A stretch of 64,000 bases of DNA from Methanomassiliicoccaceae archaeon UBA472. GTDB lineage: Archaea; Thermoplasmatota; Thermoplasmata; Methanomassiliicoccales; UBA472. The notes beneath the pieces were generated by a model. The model was not told the DNA's origin. It made no database searches and saw only the letters and a list, made by a program, of their open reading frames with translations. This document shows positions 1-7,564 of this stretch, piece by piece; position 1 is the first letter of the stretch, and the number at the start of each line of letters is the position of its first letter. Where the stretch lies: assembly GCA_002497075.1 (NCBI GenBank), contig DAML01000026.1, forward strand, positions 62,001 through 126,000, given 5' to 3'. A program made the position numbers and the translations under genes.

Positions 1-319
1 CGTAGTTGCCGTGGAGCACGTTATCGATGGCCTCCTCCAGCTCCTCCTCCGAGGCGACCGTGAGGAACCCCAGGTCACCGGCGTTTATGCCCAGTATCGG
101 GGCCTTGTTGTGCTGCAATGCCCTGAGTATCGTCCCGTCGCCCCCGACGGTGACCATCATGTCCACTTCCATTTCCTCCAGGCGCAGGCCCTTGGTCTTG
201 AACCGCTCGGCCATCTCCTTCTCCAGCAGCACCTCGTGCCCCTTGAGCAGGTCCAAGGTCCTCTTGGCCATGCGCGGGGCGTCGGGTATGTTCATGTTGA
301 CGCTCATCCCGAACCTCAT
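1..319 (-). CDS. nadK: NAD kinase, N-terminal part (gene runs off the window)
   Basis: Phosphorylates NAD to NADP in the cytoplasm. The visible part, about 106 residues, contains the diagnostic VGGDGTILRAL motif near residue 57 followed by PILGINAGDLGFL, both typical of the NAD kinase nucleotide site. The gene is cut by the left edge, so the C-terminal half is missing. Its ATG overlaps the TGA of the upstream phosphatase gene by four bases (ATGA), which implies translational coupling. In Methanocaldococcus jannaschii the two activities are fused in one protein (MJ0917), so the arrangement here looks like the unfused version of the same module. Confidence 0.9.
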   Translation of the reverse strand, partial: MRFGMSVNMNIPDAPRMAKRTLDLLKGHEVLLEKEMAERFKTKGLRLEEMEVDMMVTVGGDGTILRALQHNKAPILGINAGDLGFLTVASEEELEEAIDNVLHGNY

Positions 320-1119
320 AGCAGCCACCTCAGCAATGCCACGTCCCCCGCGGCCAGGCAGTTCGCCCGGACCTCCAGGTCCAGGCTCATGTCCAGTACG
401 TTTCCCTCAAGATCGTAAAGCTCCCCGCCGGCTTCCCGCAGGATCAGGGTGCTGGCGGCGATGTCCACTACTCTCAGCGCTCTCCGGTACACCTCGGAAT
501 GCAGGTAGAAACCGTCGGCCAGTCCCGCCGCCACCAGGCACATTTCCAACGACGAGCAGCCCATGGAACGGGTGCGTCGGGCCTTGCGCAGCACGCCGTT
601 GGCGGTGGCCGCAGAGAATTTTCCCAAGTACACGAACAGCACCGAACTTTCCAGATCGCATTTTCTGACGTGAATGGGCTTGCCGTTCCAGGTCGCCCCT
701 TTACCTTTTTCTGCATAGAACTGGTCCCCGGTCACCAGGTTCCGGACGATGCCGTGGGTGGCGTCGTTCATGCTTTTCGTGCAGACGGCCAGGGAGACGC
801 TGTAGAACGGGATGCCCATCAGAGCGTTGTATGTTCCGTCCACCGGGTCCATGACCAGAGTGCGTTCGTAACCCCGGTCCACGAAACCCGCCTCCTCGCT
901 CAGAACGTTCAACGGAACCTTCCTCTCGTCCATCAATCTCAGGAGCAGGTCCTCGGCGGCCTGGTCAATGCGGCAGGTTGGCGTTCCGTCGGCACCCATG
1001 CCCACCTCGGCGGCCCTCTCGCTGAACGCGCACTCCTGGTCGATGCTGCCGGCCACCGAGGCGGCCAGCCATTCCAAAGTTTCCCTCATCCCCCTGGATA
1101 TTGGCGGAGGGTTATTCAT
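316..1119 (-). CDS. inositol monophosphatase-family phosphatase (FBPase/IMPase or NADP phosphatase)
   Basis: Mg-dependent phosphatase of the archaeal IMPase/FBPase fold. The metal-binding motif MDPVDGT is present in the middle of the protein and an upstream EEAG acidic motif is also visible. The chosen ATG gives about 267 residues, normal for the family. An ATG 18 bases upstream (1137) lies only about 15 bases from the TATA-like GTATAAAC at 1149-1156, so the inner ATG fits better with an archaeal transcription start. It overlaps the NAD kinase gene by 4 bases. That pairing suggests control of NADP levels, but inositol-phosphate or fructose-bisphosphate hydrolysis cannot be excluded from sequence. 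Confidence 0.85.
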   Translation of the reverse strand: MNNPPPISRGMRETLEWLAASVAGSIDQECAFSERAAEVGMGADGTPTCRIDQAAEDLLLRLMDERKVPLNVLSEEAGFVDRGYERTLVMDPVDGTYNALMGIPFYSVSLAVCTKSMNDATHGIVRNLVTGDQFYAEKGKGATWNGKPIHVRKCDLESSVLFVYLGKFSAATANGVLRKARRTRSMGCSSLEMCLVAAGLADGFYLHSEVYRRALRVVDIAASTLILREAGGELYDLEGNVLDMSLDLEVRANCLAAGDVALLRWLL

Positions 1120-1147
1120 AATTGCGCCAGTGAACATTCATGGAAAC

Positions 1148-1158
1148 GGTTTATACGG
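1148..1158. promoter_or_regulatory. TATA-like element between divergent genes
   Basis: The sequence GGTTTATACGG sits between the phosphatase gene (minus) and the PEP-utilising enzyme gene (plus). Read on the minus strand it is GTATAAAC, at the right distance for the phosphatase ATG at 1119. Read on the plus strand it is about 50 bases upstream of the TTG at 1201. An inverted repeat AACGG...CCGTT flanks it (1146-1169). Confidence 0.45.
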
Positions 1159-1200
1159 AACAAGCCGTTCCCTTTACGCCCCACGTGGCAGAGGGATCGT

Positions 1201-3819
1201 TTGGGAGAACAAGTCATCTCGTTGGCGGCTAAGGGAGATACCAAGGAAATAGGCGGGAAGGCCCGCAACCTGATGGACCTGATGGCCGCAGGGTTCCCGG
1301 TGCCGGAGGGATGGGTGGTCAGCACCGCGGCCTATGAGCAGTTCCTGGACAGGAACGGCCTGAGGCAGCGCATCTCTGACGCGCTCAATGGCCTGGATCA
1401 TAAGGACGCGGTCAAGGTGGTCCGCTGCGCCGAAAGCATACGCGGCTGGATGATGGCCGGAGAGATGGACCCCGAGCTTGCGGAACGGCTTACCGAGGAG
1501 ACCGCTAACTTCGGACCTTCCGGACTGTGGGCGGTGCGTTCCTCGGCGATAGCGGAAGATCTTGAGCAGGCCTCCTTCGCCGGTCAGCAGGACACTTACC
1601 TTAACGTGACCAGGGAGAGGCTGGCCGAGAGCGTTAAGAAATGCTGGGCCTCCTACTGGAACGACCGGGCCATAGAGTACCGCCACGACAAGGGCGTAGG
1701 CCATCTTGACACCGGCATGGCGGTGGTCGTGCAGCACATGGTGAACGCCGATTCCTCGGGGATCATGTTCACCTCCGACCCCATCACCGGCGAGGAGATC
1801 ATCGTGATCGAATCCAGCTGGGGACTGGGCGAGTCGATTGCCTCCGGTCTGGTGACGCCGGACCGCTTCGTCTGCGACGCCTCCACGGGAGAGGTCGAGG
1901 AGTCCAAGATCAACAGCAAGTCCCAGGCGATCTTCCTTTCCCCGGAAGGGGAGAAGGTGGTGGACGTGCCCGAATCGGAGCGCAGCCGGCCGTCGCTGAC
2001 CAAAGGAAAGGTGGAGCTGGTTGCGAAACTGGGCATTCAGCTGCACAAGCATATGGGATCCCCCCAGGACATCGAGTGGGCGGCGGAGGGCGACAAGATC
2101 TATCTGTTGCAGTCCCGGCCGATCACCACCATCGGCGGGGACCTGACCCTCTGGACCCGCGGATATGGCGACGAATATTGGGCGGACGTTACGTCGCCGC
2201 TGTTCTTCTCGATACTGGGACCGTGGCTGACCCAGTACGTCAACTGGGAGGGCAGCGCCATCATGGGGTACCGCGAGCTCACCAACAAGCCGCTGCTGAG
2301 CATCCACAAGGGCCACGTGTACTTCAACGCCGAGGTGCTGGAAGGCATGCTGATGTACAACCCCAAGTTCTCCCGCACCAAGGAGCTGCTGAACTATTTC
2401 CCGGAACGAGATCAGCAGCGCATCGCCAACGCCGACTTCCGGACGGGAAAGAGGGTGCTGGCCATGCTGCGGACGGCCGTTCTTGACTGGGATGGGAACA
2501 TCCTGCGTACGGATAAGGCGTACAAGCGGTGGGCTAGGCGGTACATGAAGTGGGCGGAGGAGTTCGACGTCCGCGATCTGACGAAGGTTCCTGACGACAA
2601 GCTTGAGGACGTCATCTGGGAGATGGAGGACCAGCTGGTGAAGCATTACCGGCTCATCCGCTACGGCATGGTCGGGCACTCCATCGGCATGAACATGATC
2701 ATGAAGCGCTGGCTGCAGGACTGGATCGGGGACGACAAGGGCGTTCTGTACTCGAAGGTCATAAGCGGGCTGAAGGGCAACAAGACCATCGAGACCAACA
2801 TCGCCCTGAACCGCCTGTCGAACGCCGCCCGGGCGGACCCCTACGTCCTGAGCAAGGTGCTGGGCCTGAGCTCCGCTGATGTTCTAGTGCAGATGCGCTC
2901 TGACGAGAAGATGTCGAACTACGCCAAGGAGTTCGATTCGTTCCTCAGGCAGTATGGACACCGCTCCCACACCCGCGAGGTCTTCTTCCCCCGCTGGGGC
3001 GAGGACCCCCGGCTGGTGGCGGACATCGTGCGCTCGTTAGCCTCGTCGCCCCCGGTGGACCTGGAGGAGCTGGAGAGGCGGAAGATCAGGGAACGCGAGG
3101 AGGTGGAGAGGGAGATCCTGGTAAAGATACGCCAGATCGAGCGGGGATGGCTCAAGGCCCGCATGTTCAAGATCATCAAGGGCTTCGCCCAGACCTACCT
3201 GATGTTCCGGGAGAACCAGCGCTACTACCTGGACCATATCCTGTACCGACAGCGCCGGATGTACGTGGAGTTCGCCCGCCGCTTCCTGGAAAAGGGGATG
3301 ATCGCCAAGGAGGAGGACATATTCTTCCTCTCCAAGGAGGAGATATTCGCTCTTGCGAAAGGGGAGGGGAAGGACGCTCTGAGCAAGATCCCTGAACGCC
3401 GCAAGGAGTTCGTGGACTGGCGCGGCGAGCTTCCGCCCAAGTTCCTCAAGGGCGCGGTGGAGTTCGACGACACCGTGAAGATGGTGGAGAACTCCGCGCA
3501 GCTCACCGGAACGTCGGCAAGCCCGGGCGTGGCCACCGGGCCGGTGCACGTCGTCGATTCCATCGAGCAACTGTCGGAGGTCCGGGAGGGGGAGATCCTG
3601 GTCACCTCCAACACCGATCCCGGCTGGACGGCGGTATTCTCGAAGATCGCCGGCCTGATCACGGAGACTGGCGGCATACTATCGCACGGGGCGGTGGTGT
3701 CCCGGGAGTACGGCATCCCGGCGGTCACCGCGGTCAAGGGAGCAACGAAAATCTTCATAACGGGTCAGCGGATAACCCTTGACGGCAACGAAGGCCTGAT
3801 CTACATCAGGGAAGGATGA
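1201..3819 (+). CDS. PEP-utilising phosphotransferase with rifampin-phosphotransferase architecture
   Basis: An 872-residue three-part enzyme. Residues 1-320 form a PPDK/PEP-synthase type ATP-grasp domain (GGKARNL near the N-terminus, WAVRSSAIAEDLEQASFAGQ). A long middle domain of about 430 residues follows. The C-terminal swivelling phosphohistidine domain carries TGGILSHGAVVSREYGIPAV with His829. In true PEP synthase the His domain is central and a PEP-binding barrel ends the protein; here the His domain is last and no barrel is seen. That order and length match rifampin phosphotransferase (Rph). The substrate is unknown. The TTG start is chosen because the frame is open far upstream but antisense to the previous gene, and AGAGGG precedes it. 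The stop overlaps the next ATG. Confidence 0.8.
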   Translation: MGEQVISLAAKGDTKEIGGKARNLMDLMAAGFPVPEGWVVSTAAYEQFLDRNGLRQRISDALNGLDHKDAVKVVRCAESIRGWMMAGEMDPELAERLTEETANFGPSGLWAVRSSAIAEDLEQASFAGQQDTYLNVTRERLAESVKKCWASYWNDRAIEYRHDKGVGHLDTGMAVVVQHMVNADSSGIMFTSDPITGEEIIVIESSWGLGESIASGLVTPDRFVCDASTGEVEESKINSKSQAIFLSPEGEKVVDVPESERSRPSLTKGKVELVAKLGIQLHKHMGSPQDIEWAAEGDKIYLLQSRPITTIGGDLTLWTRGYGDEYWADVTSPLFFSILGPWLTQYVNWEGSAIMGYRELTNKPLLSIHKGHVYFNAEVLEGMLMYNPKFSRTKELLNYFPERDQQRIANADFRTGKRVLAMLRTAVLDWDGNILRTDKAYKRWARRYMKWAEEFDVRDLTKVPDDKLEDVIWEMEDQLVKHYRLIRYGMVGHSIGMNMIMKRWLQDWIGDDKGVLYSKVISGLKGNKTIETNIALNRLSNAARADPYVLSKVLGLSSADVLVQMRSDEKMSNYAKEFDSFLRQYGHRSHTREVFFPRWGEDPRLVADIVRSLASSPPVDLEELERRKIREREEVEREILVKIRQIERGWLKARMFKIIKGFAQTYLMFRENQRYYLDHILYRQRRMYVEFARRFLEKGMIAKEEDIFFLSKEEIFALAKGEGKDALSKIPERRKEFVDWRGELPPKFLKGAVEFDDTVKMVENSAQLTGTSASPGVATGPVHVVDSIEQLSEVREGEILVTSNTDPGWTAVFSKIAGLITETGGILSHGAVVSREYGIPAVTAVKGATKIFITGQRITLDGNEGLIYIREG

Positions 3820-4736
3820 TTCCAGTGGAAACCGACATTATTCACGAGCAGGGCGAACAGAAGAACTGGAACGAAAGTTTCTATTTCAGCTTCTATGACC
3901 GCGGAAACGATATCTGCGGATTCATGCGCCTAGGCCTGAAACCCAACAAGAACGAGAAGATGCTGTTCTGCTTCTTCATGATGCCCGACGGATCCCTGGT
4001 GGGAACCAAGGAAAGCGTGGAGTTTGACGGTGCGACGCTGAGCGCCAAGGGCATAACCTTCACCAAGGTGGAGGACGAAAAGGTCTGGAACTTGACGTTC
4101 GACGGCGAGCTCCCGGCCCACAAGAAGGGCGAGGACACCGTGGCCAAGGTCAAGTTCGACCTGCGCTTCGTAGGGACGAACCCCATGTTCAACTACCGCG
4201 AGTGCGTGACCCCCGACAAGGAGGCTTTGGCCGCGTCCGTCGCCTCCGAGCACCTTGAACAGATGGGCAAGGTGCTTGGGAGCTTGAAGGTCGACGACCG
4301 CGACTACTACGTCAAGGGACTGGGCGAGAGGGACCACTCCTGGGGCGAGAGGGACTGGACTTCGCCACGTGCCTGGGTCTGGCTCACCTGTCAGGTCAGC
4401 GATGACTTCGGGTTCAACGTCACCAAGCTGTACATGGACAAGGGCGACATCGACGCCGGGTTCCTGTACGTGGATGGAGAGAACCTTCCCCTGGTAAAGG
4501 TGGACATGGTCACCGAGTACGACGCTGACGGCAGCCCGAACACCCTGTTCATGGCCATGTACGACAAGGACGGCGTGGTGTACGGAGTGAAGGGCGAGGT
4601 CAAGAAGAAGGCCATCATGGAGTTCAAGGGCGAGAACGACCGCGGCTCCATAATGTTCGAAACTCTGACCAAGTGGCGCATCGACGACGGCGAGGACGCC
4701 GGCTACGGTATCGCCGAGTACCTGTTCAGGAAGTGA
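3816..4736 (+). CDS. lipocalin-like protein related to hydroxyneurosporene synthase/AttH (DUF7064/7065-like)
   Basis: A 306-residue soluble protein, predicted mostly beta, without signal peptide or membrane segments. The opening segment (NWNESFYFSFYDRGNDICGF) and the later DHSWGERDW motif resemble the CrtC/AttH lipocalin-like superfamily, whose members bind or hydrate hydrophobic molecules. Family assignment is from memory of motifs and should be treated as probable. Its ATG overlaps the stop of the Rph-like gene (ATGA), so the two are almost certainly co-translated and probably act on the same substrate. The 3' end overlaps the convergent small membrane gene by 11 bases. Confidence 0.6.
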   Translation: MIPVETDIIHEQGEQKNWNESFYFSFYDRGNDICGFMRLGLKPNKNEKMLFCFFMMPDGSLVGTKESVEFDGATLSAKGITFTKVEDEKVWNLTFDGELPAHKKGEDTVAKVKFDLRFVGTNPMFNYRECVTPDKEALAASVASEHLEQMGKVLGSLKVDDRDYYVKGLGERDHSWGERDWTSPRAWVWLTCQVSDDFGFNVTKLYMDKGDIDAGFLYVDGENLPLVKVDMVTEYDADGSPNTLFMAMYDKDGVVYGVKGEVKKKAIMEFKGENDRGSIMFETLTKWRIDDGEDAGYGIAEYLFRK

Positions 4737-4989
4737 ACGGGCCCATCCCCCTGATCATCTGGGTCAGGGAGATGCTGGAGGCGTAGATGTCGGCCAGCTC
4801 CCTGGCCTCGGGGACGGGAACACCATCCCTGACCAAGGCTAGGAAGAACCGGCGTCCCTCCTGCTTGGCCCGCTTGCGCATGCGCAGGCACGCTAACCCC
4901 AGGCCGATCAGCAGCCCGGGAACCGCCGCGGCGATGTAAATTATCGCCTGGCCATTTTCTTTTTGTTTTTGTGTTCTGACCATCGACAT
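4726..4989 (-). CDS. small single-span membrane protein of unknown function
   Basis: About 87 residues. A hydrophobic segment (AIIYIAAAVPGLLIGLGLA, about residues 15-33) is followed by a strongly basic patch (MRKRAKQEGRR) and a soluble tail of about 45 residues. This is a single-pass membrane protein whose basic patch would favour the C-terminus inside. The family is not recognised. It follows the frameshifted gene at 4992-5272 within a few bases and so belongs to the same minus-strand cluster. TTG 4995, ATG 4989 and ATG 4983 are all possible starts. Confidence 0.6.
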   Translation of the reverse strand: MSMVRTQKQKENGQAIIYIAAAVPGLLIGLGLACLRMRKRAKQEGRRFFLALVRDGVPVPEARELADIYASSISLTQMIRGMGPFTS

Positions 4990-4991
4990 CC

Positions 4992-5272
4992 TCAATCGTC
5001 CCTATGGGCTGCGCCGCCCACTATGTTCTTGAGCATCCCTCCGAGGCTGAGATCGGACATGTAGTCCTTGGTCAGCTCGAAGGCCTGTTCGTCGCTCATC
5101 CCCGCGTCCCGCAGCGCCTTGTAGAAGGCGGCCACGGACCCCCGGACTTGGTACCCTCCTGCGCTCCGTACAGCACCTTGGTGACGCTGTCCAGGAGCTT
5201 CGGCACCTGCTCGGAGAGCACGGTGAACATCTGTCTCAACTGTTCCGGGTCCGGCATATCGTTGTCGCTCAC
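4992..5272 (-). pseudogene. small helical protein interrupted by a one-base frameshift
   Basis: Reading from GTG 5272 gives an acidic helical N-terminus (MPDPEQLRQMFTVLSEQVPK) up to about residue 45, then the frame leaves sense and ends at a TGA. A second frame resumes at once with VAAFYKALRDAGMSDEQAFE and continues to the TGA at 4992. Adding one G to the five-base run at 5139-5143 joins the two into a single protein of about 93 residues. The lesion is therefore a one-base loss in a homopolymer, either a real mutation or a sequence error. The downstream half resembles small archaeal helical proteins, but no function is recognised. Confidence 0.7.
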
Positions 5273-5276
5273 ATCC

Positions 5277-5354
5277 TCACCTTATCATGGTCCTGATCTG
5301 CATCTGTCCCTGCCCGATCATCGCTTGCCTGTCCCACGATTTCCATGGTTGCAT
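5277..5354 (-). CDS. micro-ORF of 25 codons
   Basis: ATG 5354 is preceded by a good Shine-Dalgarno (GGAAGGTG), and the frame encodes a basic, methionine- and glutamine-rich peptide beginning MQPWKSWDRQAMIGQGQ. It ends four bases before the GTG of the frameshifted gene. Spacing and ribosome site suggest translation as part of the same transcript. It is too short for any homology statement. Confidence 0.45.
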   Translation of the reverse strand: MQPWKSWDRQAMIGQGQMQIRTMIR

Positions 5355-5377
5355 GCACCTTCCTATGAGTGGTCACC

Positions 5378-5680
5378 CTACTTGGTCAGACCGAGCACCT
5401 GTGACCACCTCTTGACCACGTCCTCGGAGAGGCGGTACGATCTCTCGTTCCGCCCCGCTTCCTCGACGACCAGCTTCATCTCCGCCAGTTCTTTGAGCTT
5501 ATCCCGCACGATGCGTCTGGACGAGCTTCCGCGCCTGCCCTTGAGCTCGTCGGTGAGCTGCGAGATGTTCAGGCCGGGGCGGTCCAGCAGTATGCGCAAC
5601 ATGTCCTTGGAGATGGGGTCCTTCACTTCCGGCACTATGGTGTCTATCGACACTACGCCGTAACGCTGGTAGAGGTCCAT
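5378..5680 (-). CDS. winged-helix DNA-binding protein; coding frame extends upstream through an in-frame TAG
   Basis: From ATG 5680 the product is 100 residues with a winged-helix core: DMLRILLDRPGLNISQLTDE, then RRIVRDKLKELAEMKLVV as the likely recognition part. The same frame is open upstream to about 5855 except for a TAG at 5738-5740. The upstream codons read as a coiled coil (AKRIQELTERIAQLEEAI), then VPY-TAG-QLAAQLATFQDTVGKYF running straight into the ATG. No ATG, GTG or TTG start is seen in the 5' part; an ACG at 5822-5824 is at the place where one is expected. Either a longer coiled-coil regulator is decoded through TAG, or the 5' end is decayed. The gene itself ends in TAG, with another TAG and a TGA soon after. 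Confidence 0.65.
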   Translation of the reverse strand: MDLYQRYGVVSIDTIVPEVKDPISKDMLRILLDRPGLNISQLTDELKGRRGSSSRRIVRDKLKELAEMKLVVEEAGRNERSYRLSEDVVKRWSQVLGLTK

Positions 5681-5737
5681 CAGCCGGAAGTACTTCCCTA
5701 CGGTGTCCTGGAAGGTGGCCAGCTGGGCTGCCAGCTG

Positions 5738-5740
5738 CTA
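5738..5740 (-). other. in-frame TAG inside the extended coiled-coil/winged-helix frame
   Basis: The TAG separates a 5' coiled-coil segment from the ATG-initiated winged-helix protein, with amphipathic helical sense codons on both sides. Pyrrolysine decoding, nonsense mutation and sequence error are all possible. The absence of a normal start codon upstream weakens the case for a functional long form. Confidence 0.5.
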
Positions 5741-5885
5741 ATACGGGACAGAGGCCTGGCGGATGGCCTCCTCCAGCTGAGCGATGCGCTCAGTGAGCTC
5801 CTGTATGCGTTTGGCCTCCTCCGTCCCCGCCGCGGGGAAATGATGACGGTGAAACCCTTAATATTTTGTCGGTAATGGCAGGAAC

Positions 5886-6557
5886 ATGGGCGAGGCCAAG
5901 CTGCGCATAGAGCCATCTAAGTTCCTGGGGGTGTTCTGCTCCGGGGACATGATCCTGACCAGGAACCTCGCCCCTGGCAAGCGGGTGTACGGTGAACGCC
6001 TATTCTCCCAGGAGGACGAGGAGTATCGGGAATGGTCCCCGGACCGCAGCAAGCTTTGTGCCTTCATCCGCAAGGGGGGCTCGTCCTTCCCGTTCAAACC
6101 GGACTCGCACGTGCTCTATCTGGGCGCGTCGAGCGGCACCACGCCTTCCCACGTCTCGGACCTCGTGCCGAACGGGAGGGTGTACGCGGTCGAGATATCG
6201 CCGCGCATGTTCCGCGATCTGGTCGGCGTTTGCGAGGAACGCCCGAACATGATGCCCATCCTGGGCGACGCCACCAAACCGGACGACCTGGCGTTCCTGG
6301 TGGAAAAGGCCGACGTCGTCTACCAGGACGTGGCGCAGAAGAACCAGGCCGGGATGTTCGCTAAAGCAATGAAACGCTTCTCCGCTCCCTATGGGATGTT
6401 AGCGGTCAAAGCGCGCTCGGAGGATGTGACCCGGGAGCCGCGTGACGTCTTCCATGACGCCGCCAACTACCTGAGGAAGGAGGGCTTCAAGGTCATCGAG
6501 ATCGTGGACCTGGAGCCCTTTGAGAAGGACCATGCCATGATCGTCGTGGAGAGATGA
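5886..6557 (+). CDS. flpA: fibrillarin-like rRNA/tRNA 2'-O-methyltransferase
   Basis: SAM-dependent methyltransferase of the archaeal C/D-box ribonucleoprotein, guided by sRNAs to ribose positions in rRNA and tRNA. The 223-residue length is typical. Visible motifs are GKRVYGERL in the N-terminal domain, the SAM loop VLYLGASSGTTPSHVSD, VYAVEISPRM, and the late motif AVKARSEDVTREP. Its usual neighbour nop5 is not adjacent but lies about 13 kb away at 19569, while many archaea keep the two side by side. Its stop codon abuts the stop of the convergent acetyltransferase gene with no gap. Confidence 0.95.
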   Translation: MGEAKLRIEPSKFLGVFCSGDMILTRNLAPGKRVYGERLFSQEDEEYREWSPDRSKLCAFIRKGGSSFPFKPDSHVLYLGASSGTTPSHVSDLVPNGRVYAVEISPRMFRDLVGVCEERPNMMPILGDATKPDDLAFLVEKADVVYQDVAQKNQAGMFAKAMKRFSAPYGMLAVKARSEDVTREPRDVFHDAANYLRKEGFKVIEIVDLEPFEKDHAMIVVER

Positions 6558-7043
6558 TCAGAGCCTTCTCTCAAAGCAGATGCTTTGCTCCGAACAGGGT
6601 ATCCGACCGGCGCAGGGCACGCGCTCGTATCCCAGGGACGTGTACATCCGGATCGCCTCCAGCTGCTTATCGGCCGTTTCCAGGAACAGCATGGAATAAC
6701 CAAGCTCGGCGGCCTTTTTCTCCAGGGCGTCCATGACCCGGCGGCCGAACCCGTTCCCCCTGAAACCGGACCTGACGAACACCCGCTTGACATGCGCGGT
6801 GCTCTCGTTCATCGTGGTTATGGCCCCGCAGCCGATGGGCATTCCATCCAACCAGGCGACGAGGAACGCGGCCCGGGGCAGGCGGAACTGCTCCAGAGGC
6901 GGAGGGTCGATGGTCGTCTCGCCGTACATGACGTCGAGCTCCCGGCGCATCTCCCATTGCAGGTCGATGGACTCCTGGCAGCCTGGCTCCACCGCCCTGA
7001 TGACCAAATTCCCGGATATATCATCACCGCCGTTGCCGGCCAT
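6558..7043 (-). CDS. GNAT-family N-acetyltransferase
   Basis: About 161 residues with the acetyl-CoA-binding motif VKRVFVRSGFRGNGFGRRVM (the R/Q-x-x-G-x-G loop is RGNGFG) and a following LFLETADKQLEAIRMYTSLG typical of motif B. The C-terminus has two cysteines (CAGRIPCSEQ). The substrate cannot be told from sequence. ATG 7043 is used; a later start is possible because the first ten residues are not conserved-looking. It stands alone between convergent fibrillarin and divergent NUDIX genes. Confidence 0.85.
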   Translation of the reverse strand: MAGNGGDDISGNLVIRAVEPGCQESIDLQWEMRRELDVMYGETTIDPPPLEQFRLPRAAFLVAWLDGMPIGCGAITTMNESTAHVKRVFVRSGFRGNGFGRRVMDALEKKAAELGYSMLFLETADKQLEAIRMYTSLGYERVPCAGRIPCSEQSICFERRL

Positions 7044-7108
7044 GTTCCGGGATACGGGAATCGAATAAATAGGGATAGCGTCTCTGGGAGAACGTTACAA
7101 ATGAAGCG

Positions 7109-7486
7109 GTGATCAAACTGCCCAACGTCTATGCCATAGGTTTCCAGGGGGACCGCTTTCTCATGGTCTACAACCCCAAGCGGGGAGGGTGGGAGATGCC
7201 CGGCGGCAAGCTGGAGGAGTTCGAGACCCCTCTGGACGGGATAAAGAGGGAGTACCGGGAGGAGTGTGGATTCGAGCTTGAGGTGCTCGACTGCCGGCCC
7301 ATGGGACCGGTGGTGGTCTTCGCTGGCGTGCTCGGCAGGGAAGTGGAAGAGGGGGAGATGGGCTGGGAGCTGATGAACGAGCTGCCGCAGAACCTGGCCT
7401 TCCCGGAATGCGAGTACCGGGAGCAGATCGCCTGGGCCAGGGAAGCCGTGCGGAACAAGCTGGGGAAGGGTCTAACTCTTAAATAG
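7109..7486 (+). CDS. NUDIX hydrolase
   Basis: Hydrolyses a nucleoside diphosphate linked to another group. The Nudix box is complete: GGKLEEFETPLDGIK then REYREECGFEL gives G-x5-E-x7-REUxEExGU. At 125 residues it is a minimal single-domain member, so the substrate is unknown. GTG 7109 is used because the nearby ATG at 7101 is out of frame. The gene ends TAG immediately followed by TAA, a double stop worth noting given the two in-frame TAGs in this window. Confidence 0.88.
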   Translation: MIKLPNVYAIGFQGDRFLMVYNPKRGGWEMPGGKLEEFETPLDGIKREYREECGFELEVLDCRPMGPVVVFAGVLGREVEEGEMGWELMNELPQNLAFPECEYREQIAWAREAVRNKLGKGLTLK

Positions 7487-7526
7487 TAAGAGTGAAATAG
7501 ACGGTCACTTCGCCGCCACCAACGAA

Positions 7527-7539
7527 GTAAATCATTTAC
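7527..7539. promoter_or_regulatory. 13-bp palindrome upstream of rps15
   Basis: GTAAAT-C-ATTTAC is a perfect inverted repeat located 26-38 bases before the uS15 ATG, inside the AT-rich promoter region. It could be an operator or part of the leader; the sequence alone does not decide. Confidence 0.35.
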
Positions 7540-7564
7540 AATATCAACATAGGATGATGTTCAC

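Noticed and set aside
499..1200. Long open frame upstream of the Rph-like gene on the plus strand.
   Set aside because: It is antisense to the IMPase-family gene, whose motifs are clear, and its translation has no family character.
1174..2679. Long minus-strand frame (about 500 codons) opposite the Rph-like gene.
   Set aside because: Shadow frame caused by high GC; the opposite strand has intact enzyme motifs throughout.
1201..3819. Annotation as true phosphoenolpyruvate synthase.
   Set aside because: The His domain is C-terminal and the PEP-binding TIM barrel is missing, so PEP synthase is unlikely.
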